Program-made: the position numbers and the translations under genes | NCBI GenBank assembly: GCA_028752905.1 | Contig: JAQNBH010000088.1 | Span: 62,001-126,000 of the forward strand | DNA length: 64,000 nt | DNA from: Cladorhizidae sp. MBARI D1340-BT2 | Lineage: Eukaryota > Porifera > Demospongiae > Poecilosclerida > Cladorhizidae | Direction of reading: 5' to 3' | Notes under the pieces: model-generated | Database searches by the model: none | What the model saw: the letters and a program-made list of their open reading frames with translations, nothing else | Told to the model about the DNA's origin: nothing | Shown: positions 13,815 to 27,463 of the stretch, one piece after another | How the letters are laid out: the number at the start of each line of letters is the position of its first letter | Numbering within the stretch: the first letter of the stretch is position 1

Positions 13815-16800
13815 GTGAGCCGCTGCAACACTGACCCACTAATTACTAGACTAATAGGCCCACCAGTAGTGAGCCACTGCAACACTGACCCACTAATTAC
13901 TAGACTAATAGGCCCACCAGTAGTGAGTCACTGCAACACTGACCCACTAATTACTAGACTAATAGGCAAACCAGTAGTGAGCCACTGCAACACTGACCAC
14001 TAATTACTAGACAAATGGGCCCACCAGTAGTGAGCCACTGCAACACTGACCCACTAATTACTAGACTAATAGGCCCACCAGTAGTGAGCCACTGCAACAC
14101 TGACCACTAATTACTAGACTAATAGGCCCACCAGTAGTGAGCCACTGCAACACTGACCACTAATTACTAGACTAATAGGCCCACCAGTAGTGAGCCACTG
14201 CAACACTGACCCACTAATTACTAGACTAATAGGCCCACCAGTAGTGAGCCACTGCAACACTGACCCACTAATTACTAGACTAATAGGCCCACCAGTAGTG
14301 AGCCACTGCAACACTGACCACTAATTACTAGACTAATAGGCTCACCAGTAGTGAGCCACTGCAACACTGACCCACTAATTACTAGACTAATAGGCCCACC
14401 AGTAGTGATCCACTGCAACACTGACCACTAATTACTAGACTAATAGGCCCATCAGTAGTGAGGCACTGCAACACTGACCCACTAACTACTAGACTAATAG
14501 GCAAACCAGTAGTGAGCCACTGCAACACTGACCACTAATTACTAGACTAATAGGCCCACCAGTAGTGAGCCACTGCAACACTGACCCACTAATTACTAGA
14601 CTAATAGGCCCACCAGTAGTGAGCCACTGCAACACTGACCACTAATTACTAGACTAATAGGCACACCAGTAGTGAGCCACTGCAACACTGACCCACTAAT
14701 TACTTGACTAATAGGCCCACCAGTAGTGAGCCACTGCAACACTGACCCAATAATTACTAGACTAATAGGCCCACCAGTAGTGAGCCACTGCAACACTGAC
14801 CAATAATTACTAGACTAATAGGCCCACCAGTAGTGAGCCACTGCAACACTGACCCACTAATTACTAGACTAATAGGCCCACCAGTAGTGATCCACTGCAA
14901 CACTGACCACTAATTACTAGACTAATAGGCCCACCAGTAGTGAGCCACTGCAACACTGACCGCTAATTACTAGACTAATAGGCCCACCAGTAGTGAGGCA
15001 CTGCAACACTGACCCACTAATTACTAGACTAATAGGCCGACCAGTAGTGAGCCACTGCAACACTGACCCACTAATTACTAGACTAATAGGCACAACATTA
15101 GTGAGCCACTGCAACACTGACCCACTAATTACTAGACTAATAGGCCCACCAGTAGTGAGCCACTGCAACACTGACCACTAATTACTAGACTAATAGGCCC
15201 ACCAGTAGTGAGCCACTGCAACACTGACCCACTAATTACTAGACTAATAGGCCCACCAGTAGTGAGCCACTGCACCACTGACCCACTAATTACTAGACTA
15301 ATAGGCACACCAGTAGTGAGCCACTGCAACACTGACCCACTAATTACTTGACTAATAGGCCCACCAGTAGTAATGCACTGCAACACTGACCCACTAATTA
15401 CTACACTAATAGGCCCACCAGTAGTGAGTCACTGCAACACTGACCACTAATTACTAGACTAATAGGCCCACCAGTAGTGAGCCACTGCAACACTGACCCA
15501 CTAATTACTAGACTAATAGGCCCACCAGTAGTGAGGCACTGCAACACTGACCCACTAATTACTACACTAATAGGCCCACCAGTAGTGAGTCACTGCAACA
15601 CTGACCACTAATTACTAGACTAATAGGCCCACCAGTAGTGAGCCACTGCAACACTGACCCACTAATTACTAGACTAATAGGCCCACCAGTAATGAGCCAC
15701 TGCAACACTGACCCACTAATTACTAGACTAATAGGCCCACCAGTAGTGAGCCACTGCAACACGACTAATAGGCCCACCAGTAGTGAGCCACTGCAACACT
15801 GACCCAATAATTACTAGACTAATAGGCCCACCAGTAGTGAGCCACTGCAACACTGACCACTAATTACTAGACTAATAGGCCCACCAGTAGTGAGCCGCTG
15901 CAACACTGACCCACTAATTACTAGACTAATAGGCCCACCAGTAGTGAGCCACTGCAACACTGACCCATAATTACTAGACTAATAGGCCCACCAGTAGTGA
16001 GCCACTGCAACACTGACCACTAATTACTAGACTAATAGGCCCACCAGTAGTGAGCCTCTGCAACACTGACCCACTAATTACTAGACAAATAGGCCCACCA
16101 GTAGTGAGCCACTGCAACACTGACCGACTAATTACTAGACTTTTAGGCCCACCAGTAGTAAGGCACTGCAACACTGACCCACTAATTACTAGACTAATAG
16201 GCCCACCAGTAGTGAGCCACTGCAACACTGACCACTAATTACTAGACTAATAGGCCCACCAGTAGTCAGCCACTGCAACACTGACCCACTAATTACTAGA
16301 CTAACAGGCCCACCAGTAGTGAGGCTCTGCAACACTGACCCATTAATTACTAGACTAATAGGCCCACCAGTAGTGAGCCACTGCAACACTGACCCACTAA
16401 TTACTAGACTAATAGGCCCACCAGTAGTGTGCCACTGCAACACTGACCCACTAATTACTTGACTAATAGGCCCACCAGTAGTGAGCCACTGCAATACTGA
16501 CCCACTAATTACTAGACTAATAGGCCCACCAGTAATGAGCCACTGCAACACTGACCCACTAATTACTAGACTAATAGGCCCACCAGTAGTGAGCCACTGC
16601 AACACTGACCACTAATTACTAGACTAATAGGCCCACCAGTAGTGAGCCACTGCAACACTGACCCAATAATTACTAGACTAATAGGCCCACCAGTAGTGAG
16701 CCACTGCAACACTGACCACTAATTACTAGACTAATAGGCCCACCAGTAGTGAGCCACTGCAACACTGACCCACTAATTACTAGACTAATAGGCCCACCAG

Positions 16801-19114
16801 TAGTGAGCCACTGCAACACTGACCCACTAATTACTAGACTAATAGGCCCACCAGTAGTGAGCCACTGCAACACTGATCACTAATTACTAGACTAATAGGC
16901 CCACCAGTAGTGAGCCACTGCAACACTGACCCACTAATTACTAGACTAATAGGCCCACCAGTAGTGAGCCACTGCAACACTGACCCACTAATTACTAGAC
17001 TAATAGGCCCACCAGTAGTGAGCCACTTCAACACTGACCCACTAATTACTAGACTAATAGGCCCACCAGTAGTGAGCGACTGCAACACTGACCCACTAAT
17101 TACTAGACTAATAGGCCCACCAGTAGTGAGCCACTGCAACACTGACCCACTAATTACTAGACTAATAGGCCCACCAGTAGTGAGCCACTTCAACACTGAC
17201 CCACTAATTACTAGACTAATAGGCCCACCAGTAGTGAGCGACTGCAACACTGACCCACTAATTACTAGACTAATAGGCCCACCAGTAGTGAGCCACTGCA
17301 ACACTGACCCACTAATTACTAGACTTATAGGCCCACCAGTAGTGAGCCACTGCAACACTGACCCACTAATTACTAGACTAATAGGCACACCAGTAGTGAG
17401 CCACTGCAACACTGACCCACTAATTACTAGACTAATAGGCCCACCAGTAGTGAGCCACTGCAACACTGACCCATAATTACTAGACTAATAGGCCCACCAG
17501 TAGTGAGCCACTGCAACACTGACCCACTAATTACTAGACTAATAGGCCCCCAGTAGTGAGCCACTGCAACACTGACCCACTAATTACTAGACTAATAGGC
17601 CCCCAGTAGTGAGCCACTGCAACACTGACCTACTAATTACTAGACTAATAGGCCCACCAGTAGTGAGCCACTGCAACACTGACCCACTAATTACTAGACT
17701 AATAGGCCCACCAGTAGTGAGCCACTGCAACACTGACCCACTAATTACTAGACAAATGGGCCCACCAGTGGTGAGCCACTGCAACACTGACCCACTAATT
17801 ACTAGACTAATAGGCCCACCAGTAGTGAGCCACTGCAACACTGACCCAGTAATTACTAGACTAATAGGCCCACCAGTAGTGAGCCACTGCAACACTGACC
17901 CAGTAATTACTAGACTAATAGGCCCACCAGTAGTGAGCCACTGCAACACTGACCAACTAATTACTAGACTAATAGGCCCACTAGTAGTGAGCCACTGCAA
18001 CACTGACCCACTAATTACTAGACTAATAGGTCCACCAGTAGTGAGCCACTGAAACACTGACCACTAATTACTAGACTAATAGGCCCACCAGTAGTGAGCC
18101 ACTGCAACACTGACCCACTAATTACTAGACTAATAGGCCCACCAGTAGTGAGCCACTGCAACACTGACCACTAATTACTAGACTAATAGGCCCACCAGTA
18201 GTGAGCCACTGCAACACTGACCCACTAATTACTAGACTAATAGGCCCACCAGTAGTGAGCCACTGCAACACTGACCACTAATTACTAGACTAATAGGTCC
18301 ACCAGTAGTGAGCCACTGCAACACTGACCACTAATTACTAGACTAATAGGCCCACCAGTAGTGAGCCACTGCAACACTGACCCACTAATTACTAGACTAA
18401 TAGGCCCACCAGTAGTGAGCCACTGCAACACTGACCCACTAATTACTAGACTAATAGGCCCACCAGTAGTGAGCCACTGCAACACTGACCAACTAATTAC
18501 TAGACTAATAGGCCCACCAGTAGTGAGCCACTGCAACACTGACCCACTAATTACTAGACTAATAGGCCCACCAGTAGTGAGCCACTGCAACACTGACCCA
18601 CTAATTACTAGACTAATAGGCCCACCAGTAGTGAGCCACTGCAACACTGACCAACTAATTACTAGACTAATAGGCCCACCAGTAGTGAGCCACTGCAACA
18701 TTGACCCACTAATTACTAGACTAATAGTCCCACCAGTAGTGTGCCACTGCAACACTGACCCACTAATTACTTGACTAATAGGCCCACCAGTAGTGAGCCA
18801 CTGCAATACTGACCCACTAATTACTAGACTAATAGGCCCACCAGTAATGAGCCACTGCAACACTGACTCACTAATTACTAGACTAATAGGCCCACCAGTA
18901 GTGAGCCACTGCAACACTGACCACTAATTACTAGACTAATAGGCCCACCAGTAGTGAGCCACTGCAACACTGACCCACTAATTACTAGACTAATAGGCCC
19001 ACCAGTAGTGAGCCACTGCAACACTGACCCAATAATTACTAGACTAATAGGCCCACCAGTAGTGAGCCACTGCAACACTGACCACTAATTACTAGACTAA
19101 TAGGCCCACCAGTA
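13815..19114. repeat. HOR-B block 1 (long form, divergent)
   Basis: This block opens with GAGCCGCTGC, then a GGCAAACCAG unit and ACAAATGGGCC at about 14011, the start signature shared by HOR-B blocks. It carries the 37-bp signature unit with junction CAACAC|GACTAAT at 15762/15763. Private features mark it as divergent. A 161-bp group with CTACACTAATAGG and GAGTCACTGC is doubled (15413, 15574). Units with CACTTCAAC and GAGCGACTGC are doubled (about 17029 and 17189). It lacks four units before the 37-bp signature that other blocks have. Its late part (17587-18057) has two consecutive GACCCAGTAATT units, as in the fragment near 59.5 kb. Confidence 0.85.
15757..15770. repeat. 37-bp signature unit of HOR-B (first of eight)
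   Basis: A 17-bp deletion joins CAACAC directly to GACTAATAGG, removing the TGACCCA-CTAATTACTA part of the monomer. The same junction occurs at 21279, 23789, 29466, 31920, 37864, 43649 and 46156, once in each HOR-B block, and nowhere in the A, C or D families. Spacings are 5517, 2510, 5677, 2454, 5944, 5785 and 2507 bp. The shared breakpoint shows that all eight blocks descend from one ancestral unit. Confidence 0.93.
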
Positions 19115-21783
19115 GTGAGCCGCTGCAACACTGACCCACTAATTACTAGACTAATAGGCCCACCAGTAGTGAGCCACTGCAACACTGACCCACTAATTAC
19201 TAGACTAATAGGCCCACCAGTAGTGAGTCACTGCAACACTGACCCACTAATTACTAGACTAATAGGCAAACCAGTAGTGAGCCACTGCAACACTGACCAC
19301 TAATTACTAGACAAATGGGCCCACCAGTAGTGAGCCACTGCAACACTGACCCACTAATTACTAGACTAATAGGCCCACCAGTAGTGAGCCACTGCAACAC
19401 TGACCACTAATTACTAGACTAATAGGCCCACCAGTAGTGAGCCACTGCAACACTGACCACTAATTACTAGACTAATAGGCCCACCAGTAGTGAGCCACTG
19501 CAACACTGACCCACTAATTACTAGACTAATAGGCCCACCAGTAGTGAGCCACTGCAACACTGACCCACTAATTACTAGACTAATAGGCCCACCAGTAGTG
19601 AGCCACTGCAACACTGACCACTAATTACTAGACTAATAGGCTCACCAGTAGTGAGCCACTGCAACACTGACCCACTAATTACTAGACTAATAGGCCCACC
19701 AGTAGTGAGCCACTGCAACACTGACCCACTAATTACTAGACTAATAGGCCCACCAGTAATGAGCCACTGCAACACTGACCCACTAATTACTAGACTAATA
19801 GGCAAACCAGTAGTGAGCCACTGCAACACTGACCACTAATTACTAGACTAATAGGCCCACCAGTAGTGAGCCACTGCAACACTGACCCACTAATTACTAG
19901 ACTAATAGGCCCACCAGTAGTGAGCCACTGCAACACTGACCACTAATTACTAGACTAATAGGCACACCAGTAGTGAGCCACTGCAACACTGACCCACTAA
20001 TTACTTGACTAATAGGCCCACCAGTAGTGAGCCACTGCAACACTGACCCAATAATTACTAGACTAATAGGCCCACCAGTAGTGAGCCGCTGCAACACTGA
20101 CCCACTAATTACTAGACAAATAGGCCCACCAGTAGTGAGCCACTGCAACACTGACCACTAATTACTAGACTAATAGACCCACCAGTAGTGAGGCACTGCA
20201 ACACTGACCCACTAATTACTAGACTAATAGGCCCACCAGTAGTGAGCCACTGCAACACTGACCAATAATTACTAGACTAATAGGCCCACCAGTAGTGAGC
20301 CACTGCAACACTGACCCACTAATTACTAGACTAATAGGCCCACCAGTAGTGATCCACTGCAACACTGACCACTAATTACTAGACTAATAGGCCCACCAGT
20401 AGTGAGCCACTGCAACACTGACCGCTAATTACTAGACTAATAGGCCCACCAGTAGTGAGGCACTGCAACACTGACCCACTAATTACTAGACTAATAGGCC
20501 GACCAGTAGTGAGCCACTGCAACACTGACCCACTAATTACTAGACTAATAGGCACACCATTAGTGAGCCACTGCAACACTGACCCACTAATTACTAGACT
20601 AATAGGCCCACCAGTAGTGAGCCACTGCAACACTGACCACTAATTACTAGACTAATAGGCCCACCAGTAGTGAGCCACTGCAACACTGACCCACTAATTA
20701 CTAGACTAATAGGCCCACCAGTAGTGAGACACTGCACCACTGACCCACTAATTACTAGACTAATAGGCCCACTAGTAGTGAGCCACTGCAACACTGACCC
20801 ACTAATTACTTGACTAATAGGCCCACCAGTAGTAATGCACTGCAACACTGACCCACTAATTACTACACTAATAGGCCCACCAGTAGTGAGTCACTGCAAC
20901 ACTGACCACTAATTACTAGACTAATAGGCCCACCAGTAGTGAGCCACTGCAACACTGACCCACTAATTACTAGACTAATAGGCCCACCAGTAGTGAGGCA
21001 CTGCAACACTGACCCACTAATTACTAGACTAATAGGCCCACCAGTAGTGAGCCACTGCAACACTGACCCACTAATTACTAGACTAATAGGCCCACCAGTA
21101 GTGTGCCACTGCAACACTGACCCACTAATTACTTGACTAATAGGCCCACCAGTAGTGAGCCACTGCAATACTGACCCACTAATTACTAGACTAACAGGCC
21201 CACCAGTAATGAGCCACTGCAACACTGACCCACTAATTACTAGACTAATAGGCCCACCAGTAGTGAGCCACTGCAACACGACTAATAGGCCCACCAGTAG
21301 TGAGCCACTGCAACACTGACCCAATAATTACTAGACTAATAGGCCCACCAGTAGTGAGCCACTGCAACACTGACCACTAATTACTAGACTAATAGGCCCA
21401 CCAGTAGTGAGCCGCTGCAACACTGACCCACTAATTACTAGACTAATAGGCCCACCAGTAGTGAGCCACTGCAACACTGACCCACTAATTACTAGACTAA
21501 TAGGCCCACCAGTAGTGAGTCACTGCAACACTGACCCACTAATTACTAGACTAATAGGCCCACCAGTAATGAGCCACTGCAACACTGACTCACTAATTAC
21601 TAGACTAATAGGCCCACCAGTAGTGAGCCACTGCAACACTGACCCACTAATTACTAGACTAATAGGCCCACCAGTAGTGAGCCACTGCAACACTGACCCA
21701 ATAATTACTAGACTAATAGGCCCACCAGTAGTGAGCCACTGCAACACTGACCACTAATTACTAGACTAATAGGCCCACCAGTA
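19115..21783. repeat. HOR-B block 2 (short form, 2,669 bp)
   Basis: This short block has the start signature and the 37-bp unit (junction 21279/21280) but skips the 3' half found in long blocks (the series with CTTTTAGG, GAGCGACTGC, GGCCCCCAG and CCACTGAAAC). It ends in units with GTAATGAG followed by ACTGACTCAC and then runs straight into the next start signature. It is the same length as 41485-44153, and every feature I compared sits exactly 22,370 bp away. Confidence 0.88.
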
Positions 21784-22000
21784 GTGAGCCGCTGCAACAC
21801 TGACCCACTAATTACTAGACTAATAGGCCCACCAGTAGTGAGCCACTGCAACACTGACCCACTAATTACTAGACTAATAGGCCCACCAGTAGTGAGTCAC
21901 TGCAACACTGACCCACTAATTACTAGACTAATAGGCAAACCAGTAGTGAGCCACTGCAACACTGACCACTAATTACTAGACAAATGGGCCCACCAGTAGT

Positions 22001-22013
22001 GAGCCACTACTGC
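22001..22013. repeat. Private 3-bp insertion (57-bp unit)
   Basis: The sequence reads GAGCCACTACTGC where all comparable units read GAGCCACTGC. This in-register triplet gain is absent from the sister positions near 14031, 19331, 30190, 41703 and 44373, so it arose after the last duplication of this block. It is a useful single-copy tag in an otherwise ambiguous array. Confidence 0.9.
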
Positions 22014-25000
22014 AACACTGACCCACTAATTACTAGACTAATAGGCCCACCAGTAGTGAGCCACTGCAACACTGACCACTAATTACTAGACTAATAGGCC
22101 CACCAGTAGTGAGCCACTGCAACACTGACCACTAATTACTAGACTAATAGGCCCACCAGTAGTGAGCCACTGCAACACTGACCCACTAATTACTAGACTA
22201 ATAGGCCCACCAGTAGTGAGCCACTGCAACACTGACCCACTAATTACTAGACTAATAGGCCCACCAGTAGTGAGCCACTGCAACACTGACCACTAATTAC
22301 TAGACTAATAGGCTCACCAGTAGTGAGCCACTGCAACACTGACCCACTAATTACTAGACTAATAGGCCCACCAGTAGTGATCCACTGCAACACTGACCAC
22401 TAATTACTAGACTAATAGGCCCACCAGTAGTGAGGCACTGCAACACTGACCCACTAACTACTAGACTAATAGGCAAACCAGTAGTGAGCCACTGCAACAC
22501 TGACCACTAATTACTAGACTAATAGGCCCACCAGTAGTGAGCCACTGCAACACTGACCCACTAATTACTAGACTAATAGGCCCACCAGTAGTGAGCCACT
22601 GCAACACTGACCACTAATTACTAGACTAATAGGCACACCAGTAGTGAGCCACTGCAACACTGACCCACTAATTACTTGACTAATAGGCCCACCAGTAGTG
22701 AGCCACTGCAACACTGACCCAATAATTACTAGACTAATAGGCCCACCAGTAGTGAGCCACTGCAACACTGACCAATAATTACTAGACTAATAGGCCCACC
22801 AGTAGTGAGCCACTGCAACACTGACCCACTAATTACTAGACTAATAGGCCCACCAGTAGTGATCCACTGCAACACTGACCACTAATTACTAGACTAATAG
22901 GCCCACCAGTAGTGAGCCACTGCAACACTGACCGCTAATTACTAGACTAATAGGCCCACCAGTAGTGAGGCACTGCAACACTGACCCACTAATTACTAGA
23001 CTAATAGGCCGACCAGTAGTGAGCCACTGCAACACTGACCCACTAATTACTAGACTAATAGGCACAACATTAGTGAGCCACTGCAACACTGACCCACTAA
23101 TTACTAGACTAATAGGCCCACCAGTAGTGAGCCACTGCAACACTGACCACTAATTACTAGACTAATAGGCCCACCAGTAGTGAGCCACTGCAACACTGAC
23201 CCACTAATTACTAGACTAATAGGCCCACCAGTAGTGAGCCACTGCACCACTGACCCACTAATTACTAGACTAATAGGCCCACTAGTAGTGAGCCACTGCA
23301 ACACTGACCCACTAATTACTTGACTAATAGGCCCACCAGTAGTAATGCACTGCAACACTGACCCACTAATTACTACACTAATAGGCCCACCAGTAGTGAG
23401 TCACTGCAACACTGACCACTAATTACTAGACTAATAGGCCCACCAGTAGTGAGCCACTGCAACACTGACCCACTAATTACTAGACTAATAGGCCCACCAG
23501 TAGTGAGGCACTGCAACACTGACCCACTAATTACTAGACTAATAGGCCCACCAGTAGTGAGCCACTGCAACACTGACCCACTAATTACTAGACTAATAGG
23601 CCCACCAGTAGTGTGCCACTGCAACACTGACCCACTAATTACTTGACTAATAGGCCCACCAGTAGTGAGCCACTGCAATACTGACCCACTAATTACTAGA
23701 CTAACAGGCCCACCAGTAATGAGCCACTGCAACACTGACCCACTAATTACTAGACTAATAGGCCCACCAGTAGTGAGCCACTGCAACACGACTAATAGGC
23801 CCACCAGTAGTGAGCCACTGCAACACTGACCCAATAATTACTAGACTAATAGGCCCACCAGTAGTGAGCCACTGCAACACTGACCACTAATTACTAGACT
23901 AATAGGCCCACCAGTAGTGAGCCGCTGCAACACTGACCCACTAATTACTAGACTAATAGGCCCACCAGTAGTGAGCCACTGCAACACTGACCCACTAATT
24001 ACTAGACTAATAGGCCCACCAGTAGTGAGCCACTGCAACACTGACCACTAATTACTAGACTAATAGGCCCACCAGTAGTGAGCCACTGCAACACTGACCC
24101 AATAATTACTAGACTAATAGGCCCACCAGTAGTGAGCCACTTCAACACTGACCCACTAATTACTAGACTAATAGGCCCACCAGTAGTGAGCCACTGCAAC
24201 ACTGACCACTAATTACTAGACTAATAGGCCCACCAGTAGTGAGCCTCTGCAACACTGACCCACTAATTACTAGACAAATAGGCCCACCAGTAGTGAGCCA
24301 CTGCAACACTGACCGACTAATTACTAGACTTTTAGGCCCACCAGTAGTAAGGCACTGCAACACTGACCCACTAATTACTAGACTAATAGGCCCACCAGTA
24401 GTGAGCCACTGCAACACTGACCACTAATTACTAGACTAATAGGCCCACCAGTAGTCAGCCACTGCAACACTGACCCACTAATTACTAGACTAACAGGCCC
24501 ACCAGTAGTGAGGCTCTGCAACACTGACCCATTAATTACTAGACTAATAGGCCCACCAGTAGTGAGCCACTGCAACACTGACCCACTAATTACTAGACTA
24601 ATAGGCCCACCAGTAGTGTGCCACTGCAACACTGACCCACTAATTACTTGACTAATAGGCCCACCAGTAGTGAGCCACTGCAATACTGACCCACTAATTA
24701 CTAGACTAATAGGCCCACCAGTAATGAGCCACTGCAACACTGACCCACTAATTACTAGACTAATAGGCCCACCAGTAGTGAGCCACTGCAACACTGACCA
24801 CTAATTACTAGACTAATAGGCCCACCAGTAGTGAGCCACTGCAACACTGACCCAATAATTACTAGACTAATAGGCCCACCAGTAGTGAGCCACTGCAACA
24901 CTGACCACTAATTACTAGACTAATAGGCCCACCAGTAGTGAGCCACTGCAACACTGACCCACTAATTACTAGACTAATAGGCCCACCAGTAGTGAGCCAC

Positions 25001-25725
25001 TGCAACACTGACCCACTAATTACTAGACTAATAGGCCCACCAGTAGTGAGCCACTGCAACACTGATCACTAATTACTAGACTAATAGGCCCACCAGTAGT
25101 GAGCCACTGCAACACTGACCCACTAATTACTAGACTAATAGGCCCACCAGTAGTGAGCCACTGCAACACTGACCCACTAATTACTAGACTAATAGGCCCA
25201 CCAGTAGTGAGCCACTTCAACACTGACCCACTAATTACTAGACTAATAGGCCCACCAGTAGTGAGCGACTGCAACACTGACCCACTAATTACTAGACTAA
25301 TAGGCCCACCAGTAGTGAGCCACTGCAACACTGACCCACTAATTACTAGACTAATAGGCACACCAGTAGTGAGCCACTGCAACACTGACCCACTAATTAC
25401 TAGACTAATAGGCCCACCAGTAGTGAGCCACTGCAACACTGACCCATAATTACTAGACTAATAGGCCCACCAGTAGTGAGCCACTGCAACACTGACCCAC
25501 TAATTACTAGACTAATAGGCCCCCAGTAGTGAGCCACTGCAACACTGACCCACTAATTACTAGACTAATAGGCCCCCAGTAGTGAGCCACTGCAACACTG
25601 ACCTACTAATTACTAGACTAATAGGCCCACCAGTAGTGAGCCACTGCAACACTGACCCACTAATTACTAGACTAATAGGCCCACCAGTAGTGAGCCACTG
25701 CAACACTGACCCACTAATTACTAGA

Positions 25726-26030
25726 CAAATGGGCCCACCAGTGGTGAGCCACTGCAACACTGACCCAGTAATTACTAGACTAATAGGCCCACCAGTAGTG
25801 AGCCACTGCAACACTGACCAACTAATTACTAGACTAATAGGTCCACCAGTAGTGAGCCACTGAAACACTGACCACTAATTACTAGACAAATGGGCCCACC
25901 AGTAGTGAGCCACTGCAACACTGACCCAGTAATTACTAGACTAATAGGCCCACCAGTAGTGAGCCACTGCAACACTGACCAACTAATTACTAGACTAATA
26001 GGTCCACCAGTAGTGAGCCACTGAAACACT
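25726..26030. repeat. Local duplication of about 160 bp inside long HOR-B blocks
   Basis: A three-unit group is present twice in tandem. It consists of ACAAATGGGCCCACCAG, then a GACCCAGTAATT unit, a GACCAACTAATT unit, and AGGTCC followed by CCACTGAAACACTG. The first copy has CAGTGGTGAG and the second CAGTAGTGAG. The same doubled arrangement is present near 33.86-34.16, 39.80-40.10 and 48.09-48.40 kb. The equivalent stretches at 17.75-18.06 and 59.38-59.63 kb have only one copy, so the doubling is a derived character of the inner blocks. Confidence 0.85.
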
Positions 26031-27463
26031 GACCACTAATTACTAGACTAATAGGCCCACCAGTAGTGAGCCACTGCAACACTGACCCACTAATTACTAG
26101 ACTAATAGGCCCACCAGTAGTGAGCCACTGCAACACTGACCACTAATTACTAGACTAATAGGCCCACCAGTAGTGAGCCACTGCAACACTGACCCACTAA
26201 TTACTAGACTAATAGGCCCACCAGTAGTGAGCCACTGCAACACTGACCACTAATTACTAGACTAATAGGTCCACCAGTAGTGAGCCACTGCAACACTGAC
26301 CACTAATTACTAGACTAATAGGCCCACCAGTAGTGAGCCACTGCAACACTGACCCACTAATTACTAGACTAATAGGCCCACCAGTAGTGAGCCACTGCAA
26401 CACTGACCCACTAATTACTAGACTAATAGGCCCACCAGTAGTGAGCCACTGCAACACTGACCAACTAATTACTAGACTAATAGGCCCACCAGTAGTGAGC
26501 CACTGCAACACTGACCCACTAATTACTAGACTAATAGGCCCACCAGTAGTGAGCCACTGCAACACTGACCCACTAATTACTAGACTAATAGGCCCACCAG
26601 TAGTGAGCCACTGCAACACTGACCAACTAATTACTAGACTAATAGGCCCACCAGTAGTGAGCCACTGCAACATTGACCCACTAATTACTAGACTAATAGG
26701 CCCACCAGTAGTGAGCCACTGCAATACTGACCCACTAATTACTAGACTAATAGGCCCACCAGTAGTGAGCCACTGCAACACTGACCCACTAATTACTAGA
26801 CTAATAGGCCCACCAGTAGTGAGCCACTGCAACACTGACCCGCTAATTACTAGACTAATAGGCCCACCAGTAGTGAGCCACTGCAACACTGACCACTAAT
26901 TACTAGACTAATAGGCCCACCAGTAGTGAGCCACTGCAACACTGACCCACTAATTACTAGACTAATAGGCCCACCAGTAGTGAGCCACTGCAACACTGAC
27001 CCACTAATTACTAGACTAATAGTCCCACCAGTAGTGAGCCACTGCAACACTGACCCACTAATTACTAGACTAATAGGCACACCAGTAGTGAGCCACTGCA
27101 ATACTGACCCACTAATTACTAGACTAATAGGCCCACCAGTAATGAGCCACTGCAACACTGACCCACTAACTACTAGACTAATAGGCCCACCAGTAGTGAG
27201 TCACTGCAACACTGACCCACTAATTACTAGACTAATAGGCAAACCAGTAGTGAGCCACTGCAACACTGACCCACTAATTACTTGACTAATAGGCCCACCA
27301 GTAGTGAGTCACTGCAACACTGACCACTAATTACTAGACTAATAGGCCCACCAGTAGTGAGCCACTGCAACACTGACCCAATAATTACTAGACTAATAGG
27401 CCCACCAGTAGTGAGCCACTGCAACACTGACCACTAATTACTAGACTAATAGGCCCACCAGTA

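Larger units (their letters stand above)
21784..27463. repeat. HOR-B block 3 (long form)
   Basis: This long block has the start signature at 21784 and the 37-bp unit at 23789/23790. The 3' series follows: CACTTCAAC (24139), CTTTTAGG (24328), GAGGCTCTGC, GAGCGACTGC (about 25264), two GGCCCCCAG units (about 25520, 25572) and two CCACTGAAAC units (about 25859, 26021). One 57-bp unit at 22001-22013 has an extra 3 bp (CCACTACTGC), which I saw nowhere else. It matches 44154-49525 at an offset of 22,367 after that insertion. It ends with a GCAATACTG unit plus GTAATGAG (27098-27142), an ending shared with block 6. Confidence 0.88.
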
